From assembly GCA_035527835.1 (NCBI GenBank), contig DATKZS010000071.1, forward strand, positions 11,285 to 75,284: 64,000 nt of DNA. The letters run 5' to 3'. Origin of the DNA: DATKZS01 sp035527835 [NCBI: bacterium] (GTDB lineage Bacteria; RBG-13-61-14). The translations under genes were made by a program, and so were the position numbers. The number at the start of each line of letters is the position of its first letter. Within the stretch, counting starts at the first letter, position 1. Of the stretch, positions 54,855 through 62,975 are shown piece by piece. Under the pieces are notes generated by a model, which had not been told where the DNA came from, made no database searches, and was given only the letters and a program-made list of their open reading frames with translations.

Positions 54855-55784
54855 CTACTGGATCGTGATCTGTTTGACGATGTTGGCCACCTCGAAAAAA
54901 ATGTCCTGCTCGCGCAGCACGCCGACGATGGCATCGCCATCGGTCACCAGGAGGCGGCGGACGTTGAGGCTGATGAGCCGGCCCACGGCCTCCATCAGGT
55001 CGGCGTCCGCGGCAATGGTCGGCGGCGCGGTGGCCATGATCTCCTTGACCCTTTTTCCGGCCAGGTCGCGCACCAGGATGGTGAACATTCCGGAAAGACG
55101 GCGCGGCTTCTGAAGAGCGGGCTGGTCCGCCGCGGACTCTCCGGCGCCCGGCATGGTGTTGTTCGTTTGCTGGAGGTGTTGGAGCAGTTCGGTAAAGGTG
55201 ATCACGCCCTGCACCCTGCCGTTGTTGTCCATGACCAGGATGGACCGGTGCACGGTTTCCTGCGCCGCGCCGGCCGTCATGGCCAGCACGAATGATTGCA
55301 GGATGACCTCGATGGCTTCCGCCACCGTCCGGTCCTCGCGGATCGTGCTGAACGACGTGAGCGGAAGCATGACGTCCCGCACCCGCCGCTCGGCCTCGGA
55401 GAGAGCGTTCTTGCGCGCGGAAGCGTCCCGGATCTTCTGCGCCAGCACCTCGATGGCGCAGGGCTTGGCCAGGCAATCGTACATGCCCTCGATCAGTCCC
55501 TGCCGCGCCGAGTCGGTGGTCCCGTAAGCCGTGAGCATGATCACCTCCGTTTCCGGCCGGATCCGCTTGATCTCCGCGAGCGCCTGGTTCCCGTCCATCC
55601 CCGGCATTTTCAGGTCCATCACCACCACGTCAATATCTTGCCGCGCCATCTCCGCCACCGCCTCCTCGCCGCTCGCCGCGGCCTTCACCTCGAAGCCGCG
55701 GTTCTTCAAGATCACCGCCGTGGTCTGACGGAACCGCTCCTCGTCGTCAACAATCAAAACGTTGATGCCCCGATCCTTGCCCAT
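54855..55784 (-). CDS. Response regulator with two CBS domains
   Basis: About 309 residues. The N-terminal receiver (1-125) has the acidic pair in VDDEE, phosphoacceptor Asp57 (VVMDLKMPGMDG), the Thr in MLTAYG and Lys in LAKPC. Two CBS domains follow (about 145-215, beginning RVRDVMLPLTSF, and about 245-305, beginning RVKEIMATAPP). CBS pairs bind adenine nucleotides, so the protein may integrate phosphorylation with energy state (inference). There is no DNA-binding or enzymatic output. ATG 55784 begins one base after the stop of the preceding receiver gene. Confidence 0.9.
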   Translation of the reverse strand: MGKDRGINVLIVDDEERFRQTTAVILKNRGFEVKAAASGEEAVAEMARQDIDVVVMDLKMPGMDGNQALAEIKRIRPETEVIMLTAYGTTDSARQGLIEGMYDCLAKPCAIEVLAQKIRDASARKNALSEAERRVRDVMLPLTSFSTIREDRTVAEAIEVILQSFVLAMTAGAAQETVHRSILVMDNNGRVQGVITFTELLQHLQQTNNTMPGAGESAADQPALQKPRRLSGMFTILVRDLAGKRVKEIMATAPPTIAADADLMEAVGRLISLNVRRLLVTDGDAIVGVLREQDIFFEVANIVKQITIQ

Positions 55785-55785
55785 C

Positions 55786-56226
55786 TCATTCCCCTTCCCG
55801 CCGAGACCGCCCGGCGTCAGCACCCTTCGCTGTCTTGCGCTGCCTCTCCTCCGCCGCCTCTTTTTTCCGGCGCGCCTGTTCCACCTTGTCCAGAAAATCG
55901 GGCAGGTCCCAGGGCTTCATCAGATAGTCGAACGCGCCCAGCTTCAGTCCCTCCACCGCCGAGTCCACCGTGGCATGGCCCGTCAGCATGATCACTTCCA
56001 CCAGCGGATGACGCTGCTTGATCTTCCGGAGCGTCTCCACGCCGTCCATCCCCGGCATGCGCACGTCGAGCACCACCACGTCAATGGGCCGCTCGTCCAG
56101 CACCTGGAGCGCGTCCGTCCCGCTGCCGGCAGTGGACACCGTGAGGCCCCTCCTTTCCAGGAGCGTTCGGGTGGAAGACAAAAATATCTCCTCGTCGTCA
56201 ACCATCAGCAGGCGGATGGGTTTCAT
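55786..56226 (-). CDS. Receiver-only response regulator
   Basis: About 146 residues. A single CheY-like receiver: VDDEE acidic pair, Asp54 (VVLDVRMPGMDG), Thr in MLTGHA and Lys in LMKPWD, then a short charged tail (KVEQARRKKEAAEERQRK). The start at 56226 follows GAGAGGGGG at proper spacing. Its output must be by protein contact. It is immediately upstream of the CBS-containing regulator, with a one-base gap. Confidence 0.9.
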   Translation of the reverse strand: MKPIRLLMVDDEEIFLSSTRTLLERRGLTVSTAGSGTDALQVLDERPIDVVVLDVRMPGMDGVETLRKIKQRHPLVEVIMLTGHATVDSAVEGLKLGAFDYLMKPWDLPDFLDKVEQARRKKEAAEERQRKTAKGADAGRSRREGE

Positions 56227-56267
56227 GGCTCGCCCCCTCTCGTGTCGTGTCCCGGAATCACCTTCCA

Positions 56268-56415
56268 ACTGGTTTCATAACCCACCCAATCATCCGCGAA
56301 CAGAAGATAAGAAACAAGGATATTTAGGATTTTAAGGATAAATACGAGTTTTTTCTTATCCTGATTATCCTTAATATCCTTGTTTTTTTATTCTTGACAC
56401 GGTTATGAAACCAGC
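56268..56415. repeat. CTGGTTTCATAAC-type inverted-repeat element, copy C
   Basis: The terminal arms CTGGTTTCATAACC (56269-56282) and GGTTATGAAACCAG (56401-56414) are perfect inverted copies. Inside, AAACAAGGATAT pairs with ATATCCTTGTTT. At 148 bases it is the cleanest member of the family. It lies between two response-regulator genes of the same strand and would form a strong hairpin there. Confidence 0.85.
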
Positions 56416-56493
56416 TCTTCCAATGTGGTGCGGGCCTCTGGCCTGCATTTCCAGGATTGCGGGCGGGACGCCGGCGCCACAATTCAGGGGACA

Positions 56494-56982
56494 CTACGCC
56501 GTCTGGCCGCTCTCCATCTCTTTGAGCTTGCGCAGGATCGCCAGCGGCGAGCTGGCCCCCGCGAGCTTGAGAATCTCCTCGATCCGCTCCTGCTTCATCC
56601 GGGTCCGGCTCATCACCCTCTTCTTGAAGGCCTCGATCAGCACCGTGAGCAGCTTGTCCAGCTCGCAGGGCTTTTGCAGGTACGAATACGCTCCGGCCTT
56701 GGTGCACTCCACCGCGGAGTCCACCGAGCCGTGGCCGGTGAGCACCACCACCTCCATCCCCGGGTGCTCCTGCTTCAGCGCCGCCAGCGTCTCTTCGCCG
56801 CTGATCCCCGGCATTTTGAGGTCAACCAGCGCAATGTCAATCGGCTGCCGGCGCGCCGCCTCGATGGCCTTGTCGCCCCGGTTCACCGCGATCACGTTGA
56901 AGTCGCGCAGCTCCAGCCGGTTCTTGGTTGACTCCAGAAACGCCTCCTCATCATCCACGATCAGCAGATTGATTTTGTCCAT
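56494..56982 (-). CDS. Receiver-only response regulator with short C-terminal helix
   Basis: About 162 residues. Receiver with VDDEE, Asp54 (LVDLKMPGISG), Thr in VLTGHG and Lys in LQKPCE, then a C-terminal helical segment (KRVMSRTRMKQERIEEILKLAG) and a short tail of unknown role. ATG 56982 follows GGGAAAGGGA at good spacing. As with its neighbours, it has no DNA-binding domain. The 65 bases between it and the next upstream gene include no other feature. Confidence 0.9.
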   Translation of the reverse strand: MDKINLLIVDDEEAFLESTKNRLELRDFNVIAVNRGDKAIEAARRQPIDIALVDLKMPGISGEETLAALKQEHPGMEVVVLTGHGSVDSAVECTKAGAYSYLQKPCELDKLLTVLIEAFKKRVMSRTRMKQERIEEILKLAGASSPLAILRKLKEMESGQTA

Positions 56983-57048
56983 GTCCCTTTCCCTTTCCGT
57001 TTCGCCGCAGGCGATTTCAACGCGCGACCGCACGCGCCCACTCCCTGC

Positions 57049-57300
57049 TCACGCACCCTTATCACTTAATTCTCCGGACCCGCCGCGCGCGCAGCACCAT
57101 TCATTGAACATCCTATCGTACTCCTCCTCCCTGATCCGGACCCCGCGCTTCTGCATATAGGTCTGGAACACCGGGCAGTCCTCGAACGCCCCGCCCTCGC
57201 ACAGCAGCTGGAGCTCGAGGCTGGAGAGCGCCACGATCCCCTTCACCGCACCGCAGGTCTTGAGATGGCGGCCCCTCAAAAACACGCATTTCCATTTCAT
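57049..57300 (-). CDS. Cys-rich small protein in the two-component cluster
   Basis: 83 residues. Cysteines fall in C-x10-C (MKWKCVFLRGRHLKTC) and C-x7-C (LLCEGGAFEDCPVF) pairs with a further CC near the end (FNEWCC), so a metal or redox centre is possible. No family is recognised. The ribosome site AAGGAGGGG directly before the ATG at 57300 is one of the best in the window, so it is probably expressed. It lies between the sensor kinase and three regulators on the same strand, with an inverted-repeat element upstream. Confidence 0.72.
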   Translation of the reverse strand: MKWKCVFLRGRHLKTCGAVKGIVALSSLELQLLCEGGAFEDCPVFQTYMQKRGVRIREEEYDRMFNEWCCARGGSGELSDKGA

Positions 57301-57421
57301 GCTCCCCTCCTTTCCCGGCTGCATCCGGTGGCGGGGACACTCCTGTCCCCGGCGCCTGTCAATCATGCCGGCGCCGCCCGACAAGAGTGTCGGGCCCACC
57401 CATTGTTGTGTCCACTCCTTT

Positions 57422-57565
57422 CGGTTTCATAACCCCGACAAGAATTCTTAACAAGGATATTCAGGATGTTCAGGATTATTAAATAACCGGAAATCATCCT
57501 GGAAATCCCGAATATCCTTGTTAATAATCTCTTCATCCGAGCTGGTTGCACTCGTTATGAAACCG
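57422..57565. repeat. CTGGTTTCATAAC-type inverted-repeat element, copy D
   Basis: The ends CGGTTTCATAAC (57422-57433) and GTTATGAAACCG (57554-57565) are inverted copies. The inner arms share AACAAGGATATTC and GAATATCCTTGTT. It starts seven bases after the sensor-kinase stop (minus strand) and precedes the Cys-rich gene, so it may trim or terminate the kinase transcript. Confidence 0.8.
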
Positions 57566-57572
57566 GTTCTCC

Positions 57573-59324
57573 TCATGTTCCCTCCACCTTCGCCTCCGCC
57601 CCGGCCTTCGGGAACACCACCGTGAACGAGCTGCCCGCGCCGGGCATGCTCTGCACCTCGATCCTGCCGCCCATGGCCTCCACTATGTTCAGGCTGATCG
57701 GCAGCCCGAGCCCGGTGCCCCTGCCCACTTCCTTGGTCGTGAAAAAGGGCATGAAGATTTTGTGCATCTGTTCCGAGGTCATGCCCGCTCCGGTGTCGGT
57801 CACGGTGGCGCGCACCGTCTCGCCGTCGTGCCGCGTGGACAGGGTGATCTTGCCGCCGCCGGCGATGGCGTCGTGCGCGTTGTTGATGATGTTGAGGAAC
57901 ACCTGCCGCATCTGGTCCGGGTCGAGCATCAGCTCGGGCAGGCCCGGAGCGTAGTCGCGCGCGAGCTTGATGTTCGAGACCCGGAACTCCTGCTCCTTGA
58001 CCCCGCCCACCGCCTCGTCCAGCAGCCGGTTCAGGCTGCACGGCGTGAGCTTGTGCTCGCTCTTGCGCACGAAGCTGAGCAGCTTTTCCGTGATCCCTCG
58101 CGCCCGGAACACCGCCTGGTCAATCTGATCGAGCTCCTTGGCGATCTTCTCCGGCGTATAGGTCGCCCCGAACTGCGGATCCATCAGGTCCCGGATCAGG
58201 CCCGACTCCGACGCGATGATCGCCAGCGGGTTGTTGATCTCGTGGGCCACGCCCCCCGCCAGCTCGCCCACGCTCACCAGCTTGGCCGCGTGCAAAAGCT
58301 GGCTCTTCAACACCGCCCGCGATTCCTCCACCGCCTGCGCCCGCCTGAGAAGCCGGTTCACGATCAGCCAGATCACCGCCACCATCACCAGCACCAAGGC
58401 CGCCGTGCCCGCGATCATCACCGTGCGCACCCGGTACATCTCCGCGTACGCCGCCGCGAACGGCTGCCGCACGATCAGGCACCACGGCGCCTCCTTGAGC
58501 CAGGCGTAGGCCGCCAGCTCCGGCCCCCCCTTCGCCCGGATCTCGTTCGCCCCGGCCTCCGCGCCCGCCGGCGGGACGTAATCGGACGCGCCCAGCAGCT
58601 CGCCGTGGTCCGGGTCAACGATCTGGTACTTGCCCTCCTGGTTCAGCACCGACGTGTCAACCCCCTTGCCCCGGCTCTGGCCGCGAAGGAACATGTAGAA
58701 CTTGTCAGGGTCCAGGGTCGCCCGCATCACGAAGTGCTTCCCGTCAAAGAGCTGACGGACCGCGATCGTGAAGTGCGGCTTCTGCCGGAAACCCAGGTAG
58801 ATGTCGCTGATGTAATAATTCCGCTCCTGCCCCATCAGCGTCCCGAACCATTGCTCATGGCTGTAGTCCTTGCCGTGCAAGTACGGATACGGACCAGCAT
58901 AGCCGATCTGCACTCCCGAATCGTTGAAAAAACCAACGTCAATAAATGCGTCGCTCACCTCGCGGAGATTCATCAAGTACGTCTGCATGTCCTCCACCGT
59001 CGGCGCCAGCTTGAACTCGCTCAGGTGAAAAAGATTGAAAATATTCACCACCCGCTCCTGCAGGAAAAGGTCCATCGTGTTCTTCTGCGATTCCGCCAGC
59101 GCCAAAAGGTGCAGCTTCCCGCTCTCCTTGAGCGTCAGGTTGAACTGAAAATGGAAATACAAAGACAGGATCGAGAGCGGAACCAGGTACGCGATCAGCA
59201 GCCCCACCTCCAGCCGCCGCCGCAGCCGCCTGAAATATTCCGCCGTGCCCGGGTGACCGCGCGGGGCCTCGCCGTCAGGCCCCGGGGCCTGCTCCGCTGG
59301 ACCATCGTGGCCACCCTGGCTCAT
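57573..59324 (-). CDS. Membrane-bound sensor histidine kinase (dCache-type sensor)
   Basis: About 583 residues. A first helix (about 38-57) and a second (about 310-335) frame a periplasmic sensor of about 250 residues, with motifs such as FIDVGFFNDSGVQIGYAGPYPYLHGKDYSHEQWF typical of dCache domains. The phosphoacceptor His near residue 361 is in GGVAHEINNPLAI (HisKA), and the ATPase shows NIINNAHDAI (N box), DTGAGM and GRGTGLGLPIS. No HAMP or PAS is evident. It overlaps the upstream receiver gene by four bases (ATGA), so the pair is translated together. Confidence 0.93.
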   Translation of the reverse strand: MSQGGHDGPAEQAPGPDGEAPRGHPGTAEYFRRLRRRLEVGLLIAYLVPLSILSLYFHFQFNLTLKESGKLHLLALAESQKNTMDLFLQERVVNIFNLFHLSEFKLAPTVEDMQTYLMNLREVSDAFIDVGFFNDSGVQIGYAGPYPYLHGKDYSHEQWFGTLMGQERNYYISDIYLGFRQKPHFTIAVRQLFDGKHFVMRATLDPDKFYMFLRGQSRGKGVDTSVLNQEGKYQIVDPDHGELLGASDYVPPAGAEAGANEIRAKGGPELAAYAWLKEAPWCLIVRQPFAAAYAEMYRVRTVMIAGTAALVLVMVAVIWLIVNRLLRRAQAVEESRAVLKSQLLHAAKLVSVGELAGGVAHEINNPLAIIASESGLIRDLMDPQFGATYTPEKIAKELDQIDQAVFRARGITEKLLSFVRKSEHKLTPCSLNRLLDEAVGGVKEQEFRVSNIKLARDYAPGLPELMLDPDQMRQVFLNIINNAHDAIAGGGKITLSTRHDGETVRATVTDTGAGMTSEQMHKIFMPFFTTKEVGRGTGLGLPISLNIVEAMGGRIEVQSMPGAGSSFTVVFPKAGAEAKVEGT

Positions 59325-59794
59325 GGCCGCCTTCCATCCTCCGGCCGCGATCTCCCCGCCAAAACGAAATGGTCCGGGTACGCTCTCCGCAACACCTCGC
59401 CCACCGCGGCCTTTAGCGACGACGGGTTCCCACTCTTCTCGATCAGCGCCGCGAACGCGCCCTTGAGACCCGGACGATCCATCGCCTCCGTCACGAACGT
59501 GTGCGCCACCGCCGGCAGCCCCGGCCACCGCGCCTGAAGACGCTTCACCAGCTCAACCACGCCCTCCGGCCAAACATCCGGATCAACGATCAGCAAATCC
59601 AGAGTCTTGTCCTCGTCAAGAATCCTCAAAAGCTCGTTCCCATCGCCCGCCAGCCGCACCGCGTACCCCTCCCCAATAAGCTCGCGCCTCAAAAACTCGC
59701 GAACATGACGGTTCTTGTCCGCGATCAAGATGTGAAATATGTGCCTCAACTCCTTGCTTTTCTTTCTAATCCAGTAATAATCAGGGGCAACCAT
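59321..59794 (-). CDS. Receiver-domain protein
   Basis: About 157 residues. The central receiver begins HILIADKNRHVREFL and has Asp71 (LLIVDPDVWPEG) as phosphoacceptor; a Thr in VAHTF and Lys in LIEKSGNP complete the set. The second acidic residue before the first Asp is replaced (IADKN instead of VDDE), as in some divergent regulators. ATG 59794 follows GGAG at fair spacing; a TTG 36 bases upstream is less likely. Its last bases overlap the kinase start. Confidence 0.85.
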   Translation of the reverse strand: MVAPDYYWIRKKSKELRHIFHILIADKNRHVREFLRRELIGEGYAVRLAGDGNELLRILDEDKTLDLLIVDPDVWPEGVVELVKRLQARWPGLPAVAHTFVTEAMDRPGLKGAFAALIEKSGNPSSLKAAVGEVLRRAYPDHFVLAGRSRPEDGRRP

Positions 59795-60022
59795 CGTGCC
59801 AACTCCGTGGCTTTGAAGATTAATGCGCAACTATAAGAAATAACGAAAGATTTATTCCATGGCCGGAAGGACACCCAAGGATGCTACAGAAATTCATGTC
59901 GGCGGATTTTACAGCCTGTAAAGGAAAAACCGCCTTTTCAAGCGTGGAACGAACGAATTATTAGAAATATTTAATACGCCACTGCCCCATGGACGGGGGA
60001 TTTTAGAATTCAGATAATCGGT

Positions 60023-60283
60023 CACTCTTGTCCAAAATAGGCCGTAAGAAAACCGCCAAGACGCCAAGAGCGCCAAGGATCGCCAAGTAAATCATGATGT
60101 TTCTTCGCGGCCCAGCAAAGAACATCTCCGCAGCGTTGGCCCCAACCGGCTTGGCGGACCGGCCGACGGGAGTGCCAAGCAAGAAACATTCGCACCCAAG
60201 CCCTCTTAAAATCGTGTTTAAAAAAATCCTTGGCGCTCTTGGCGTCTTGGCGGTTCTCCGGTCCGTTTATTTTGGACAGCACT
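60023..60283. mobile_element. MITE-like inverted-repeat element, copy 2, with target duplication
   Basis: A 261-base element with the ends of copy 1 (GTCCAAAATA at 60030, TATTTTGGAC ending at 60277). It is flanked by the direct repeat GATAATCGGT (60013-60022 and 60284-60293), which reads as a 10-bp target-site duplication. No transposase is encoded. Apart from this and the 60323 repeat, the region 59795-60640 holds nothing that I can identify as a gene. Confidence 0.85.
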
Positions 60284-60322
60284 GATAATCGGTGTCCCAA
60301 TTTTTCGCCGAAGGGGAAGGAT

Positions 60323-60472
60323 GTGAGTAGCCGGGTGGTGAAACCCCCGGAAAGGCGTACTGCACAATCCCGACCCTGAAGGGGTCGAACCGAGCGGACG
60401 CTTTTGGTTCAACATCTTCAGGGTTGATATTCCGCTGGGGCTGCTCCGCAGGTTGCACCTGCGGCTACTCAC
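60323..60472. repeat. Inverted-repeat element (GTGAGTAGCC/GGCTACTCAC)
   Basis: GTGAGTAGCC (60323-60332) and its complement GGCTACTCAC (60463-60472) bound 150 bases that contain further small hairpins (GCAGGT/ACCTGC near 60450, and a CCCTGAAGGGGTCGAAC segment). It resembles dispersed REP-type elements and lies between copy 2 and the binding-protein gene. Confidence 0.6.
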
Positions 60473-60640
60473 GTTCCAACCCCTCGCGGGGTTCCAGAAT
60501 CAGTATGAGGCCCTGCGCCGCTCAAGGTTCTGAGAGTTGACCCGCGCCTTGATTCGCTTGAGCGCAAGTTCTAGAATTGGGGATGTCGCAACCGGCGATG
60601 AAGCCGGCCCTGACATGTTCCGCCATGAAGGAGGATTGCC

Positions 60641-61486
60641 ATGGAGAAAGTTATCGGGTTTTCGCAGTGCACGTCGGAGGAGCCGTGGCGGGTCAACCAG
60701 AACAATGAGATGCAGGCCGCGGCCCGGCGTCATCCGGAGCTCAAGCTGGAGATCGCTCACGGCGAGAACCAAAACGACAAGCAGATCGCGGACGTGGGCG
60801 CCCTGGTGATGAAGGGCGTGAATGTCCTGATCGTAAGCCCGCGCGAGGCCGGGCCGCTCACCGGGCCCGTGGACAAGGCCTTTGACCTCGGCATCCCCGT
60901 GATCGTGCTGGACCGAAAAGTGCGCGGCAAGAAGTTCACCTCCTTTATCGGCGCCAGCAACTGGGACATCGGCAGGGCCGCCGGCCAATACCTGGCCGAG
61001 ACCCTCAAGCCCCCGGCCAAGATCTGGGAGATCGAGGGCGTGCTCGGCGCCACCGCCACCAAGGACCGGCACGGAGGCTTCCGCGAGGCCCTGGCCGAGC
61101 ATCAGGGACTCGAGGTCGTGTACGAGCAGATCGGCGACTTCCTCCGCCTGCCCGCCAAGCAGAAAATGGAAAACGCGCTCCGGGCCTTCCCCAAGATTGA
61201 CGCCGTCTTCGCCCACAACGACGAGATGGCCATCGGCGCCTTCCTCGCCGCCAAGGCCCTGGGCCGCGAAAAGCAAATGGTCATCGTCGGCATTGACGGC
61301 CAGGGCGAAGCCGTCAAAATGGTCCGCGCCGGCGAGCTCGCCGCCACCTTCATCTACCCTAACGGCGCCTCCGAGGCCATCGAGACCTCCGTCAAAATTC
61401 TAAAGGGAGAGACCGTGCCCAAAGAAATCACCCTCGAAACCACCAGGATCACCAGGGACGAGCACATGGAGTACAAAGGTTTTTAA
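60641..61486 (+). CDS. Sugar-binding-protein-like (PBP1 fold) protein without signal peptide
   Basis: 281 residues resembling ribose/galactose-type periplasmic binding proteins (Peripla_BP_4). IGFSQCTSEEPWRVNQNNEM opens the fold; KQIADVGALVMKGVNVLIVSP, IPVIVLDRKVRGKKFTSFIGASNWDIGR and AVFAHNDEMAIGAFLAAKALGR are the hallmark segments. GAAGGAGG at 60627-60634 places the start at 60641, so no signal peptide is present. No ABC transporter genes are nearby. It may be a cytoplasmic ligand sensor or a truncated binding protein. The next 130 bases are empty. Confidence 0.8.
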   Translation: MEKVIGFSQCTSEEPWRVNQNNEMQAAARRHPELKLEIAHGENQNDKQIADVGALVMKGVNVLIVSPREAGPLTGPVDKAFDLGIPVIVLDRKVRGKKFTSFIGASNWDIGRAAGQYLAETLKPPAKIWEIEGVLGATATKDRHGGFREALAEHQGLEVVYEQIGDFLRLPAKQKMENALRAFPKIDAVFAHNDEMAIGAFLAAKALGREKQMVIVGIDGQGEAVKMVRAGELAATFIYPNGASEAIETSVKILKGETVPKEITLETTRITRDEHMEYKGF

Positions 61487-61615
61487 TGCCCCGCTCAGGT
61501 CGGTCCTGCTGAAAGATCGGACCCAACCCCCGCGCCCTCAAAGGGCAAAACAACATGCCGGCCCTCCCTCAAAGGCAAGATATGATGGCCATCCCCCTGG
61601 AGTCAGCCGCCGGAT

Positions 61616-62557
61616 TTATTGCACGTTTCTCACCGTGTCGAAGTAGTGCTTTTTAAAGGCCTTGCCGTCAGCGCCGATGGAAACCTGGTGCACTCCGGCG
61701 GGGTCGGTCATCCCCGGCAGGGTATAGCCCAGCCGGGAACGGACGCGGGTGCGGCGGAACCTTACCAGCCCGGGCTCGAAGATGGTGGATGCGGCGAGGC
61801 TGTCGTAGAAAATCACGAAGGGCAGCGTCTTGAACCATACCTCGGCCATGTCGGCCACGGGTTGGAGGGCCCCGCCCCGCACCCGGCGCCTGGCCTCCTC
61901 CCTGGTCATGCGGCAGGCGAGGCTGGTCTCGAAATCCACGGCCACCAGCTCGGGGACCTGGGCCTGGTAGACGATGCGGGTGGCCCGGCGGTCATTGACG
62001 GCGTTGTACTCGGGCAGGAGCAGGCGGAAGGACCCGTTCATCAGGGTGAGTCGTCCAAGCATCGCGGCCGCGTCGGGATGGGTCTCGAACAGACGGGCCA
62101 CGTTGGTCAACGGGCCCACCGCTAAAAGCGTCACCTCCCCGGGACGGGAGCGGATGGTATCGTACATGAACTCGACCGCCCGGCCCGCGACAAAATCATC
62201 GCGGTGCGGCCAGCGCGGAAGCACCACCGCCTGCGGGACCATGCCCGCGATGGTCTCGCCGTTAAGCAGTTGCATCGAGCCCGCATGAATGGGCACCTCG
62301 CGTCCGGCGGCCAGGCAGATCGCGGAGACCAGGCCCGCGCGAGCCAACGTGTCGCCGAAGACCGTGGTCACCCCCAACAACTCGCAGCGCTCCTGGCCGA
62401 GCAGGTAAGCCACCGTCAGGGCGTCGTCAATGTCCGTCCCGATGTCGGTGTCCAGGATCACCGGGACCGGGTCCGGACCCGAAGCGTACCCTCGATCCGC
62501 CCACAGCGCGGCAAGCCCTCCCGCCGCGGCCATGAAACCTCTCCGGTCAATCGCCAT
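61616..62557 (-). CDS. Inosine/uridine-preferring nucleoside hydrolase-like, Tat signal
   Basis: 313 residues. MAIDRRGFMAAAGGLAALW has the RRGF core of a Tat signal peptide. The metal-binding loop DTDIGTDIDDALT (about 36-48) is the family signature, and TLLAVGPLTNVARLF (about 142) is also typical. The motif usually read as H-D-P-L is YDSLA here (FVIFYDSLAAS), so the catalytic His seems replaced by Tyr. Substrate could be ribonucleosides or another N-glycoside. It faces the binding-protein-like gene tail to tail (about 130 bases). Confidence 0.87.
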   Translation of the reverse strand: MAIDRRGFMAAAGGLAALWADRGYASGPDPVPVILDTDIGTDIDDALTVAYLLGQERCELLGVTTVFGDTLARAGLVSAICLAAGREVPIHAGSMQLLNGETIAGMVPQAVVLPRWPHRDDFVAGRAVEFMYDTIRSRPGEVTLLAVGPLTNVARLFETHPDAAAMLGRLTLMNGSFRLLLPEYNAVNDRRATRIVYQAQVPELVAVDFETSLACRMTREEARRRVRGGALQPVADMAEVWFKTLPFVIFYDSLAASTIFEPGLVRFRRTRVRSRLGYTLPGMTDPAGVHQVSIGADGKAFKKHYFDTVRNVQ

Positions 62558-62628
62558 GGCAAAACTCCCCGTTTTCCACCCGCTCCATAAACGACCAGCC
62601 TGCCCCGAAGATGCTGGTTAACATAGCA

Positions 62629-62701
62629 CAGGGTTGGCCGTCCCCGGCCTGCCCTGGGGAGCGACACGCGTAACATATGACGTTCCCCGAAGGGGATATT
62701 T
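62629..62701. repeat. 73-bp direct repeat, left copy (flanks toxin-antitoxin)
   Basis: CAGGGTTGGCCG...GGGGATATTT, with an internal imperfect hairpin (CAGGGTTGGCCG against CGGCCTGCCCTG) and a smaller TTCCCC/GGGGA stem. The second copy is at 63438-63510 with five mismatches. It ends five bases before the toxin stop. Confidence 0.85.
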
Positions 62702-62705
62702 CTAT

Positions 62706-62975
62706 TCAATCCCCCATCTTCCGGTAAACGTCCTTGCGGTGCCCGACCCGGACCACCAGCACGAAAAGGACATCATCCTCAACTTCATAAAGCACGCGGT
62801 AATCCCCAGCCCTGATGCGGTAGAGGTCTTCTCGACCCTTGATCTTCTCCACCCCGCGCGGCCGCGGCTCCTCCGCCAACAACCTGATCCGGTGGCGGAC
62901 CCTGGTTTGATCCGGCTCCGGCACCTTGGCCAACGACTTCAGCGCCCGGGGAGCGATCTTGACCCGGTACGTCAT
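62706..62975 (-). CDS. RelE/ParE-type toxin
   Basis: 89 residues. MTYRVKIAPRALKSLAKVP...RVRHRIRLLAE, then KIKGREDLYRIRAGDYRVLYEVEDDVLFVLVVRVGHRKDVYRK, the standard RelE fold order with the R-x-G-x-Y-R segment and HRKDVY tail. It would be an mRNA interferase acting on ribosome-bound mRNA. ATG 62975 overlaps the antitoxin stop (ATGA). Confidence 0.88.
   Translation of the reverse strand: MTYRVKIAPRALKSLAKVPEPDQTRVRHRIRLLAEEPRPRGVEKIKGREDLYRIRAGDYRVLYEVEDDVLFVLVVRVGHRKDVYRKMGD

Noticed and set aside
57762-59537. 591-codon frame opposite the sensor kinase
   Set aside because: It is His/Arg/Val-rich shadow sequence. The minus strand encodes an intact histidine kinase with all conserved boxes.
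60300-60500. Possible CRISPR-like repeat
   Set aside because: The repeats here are inverted and unequal, with no regular repeat-spacer array and no cas genes nearby.
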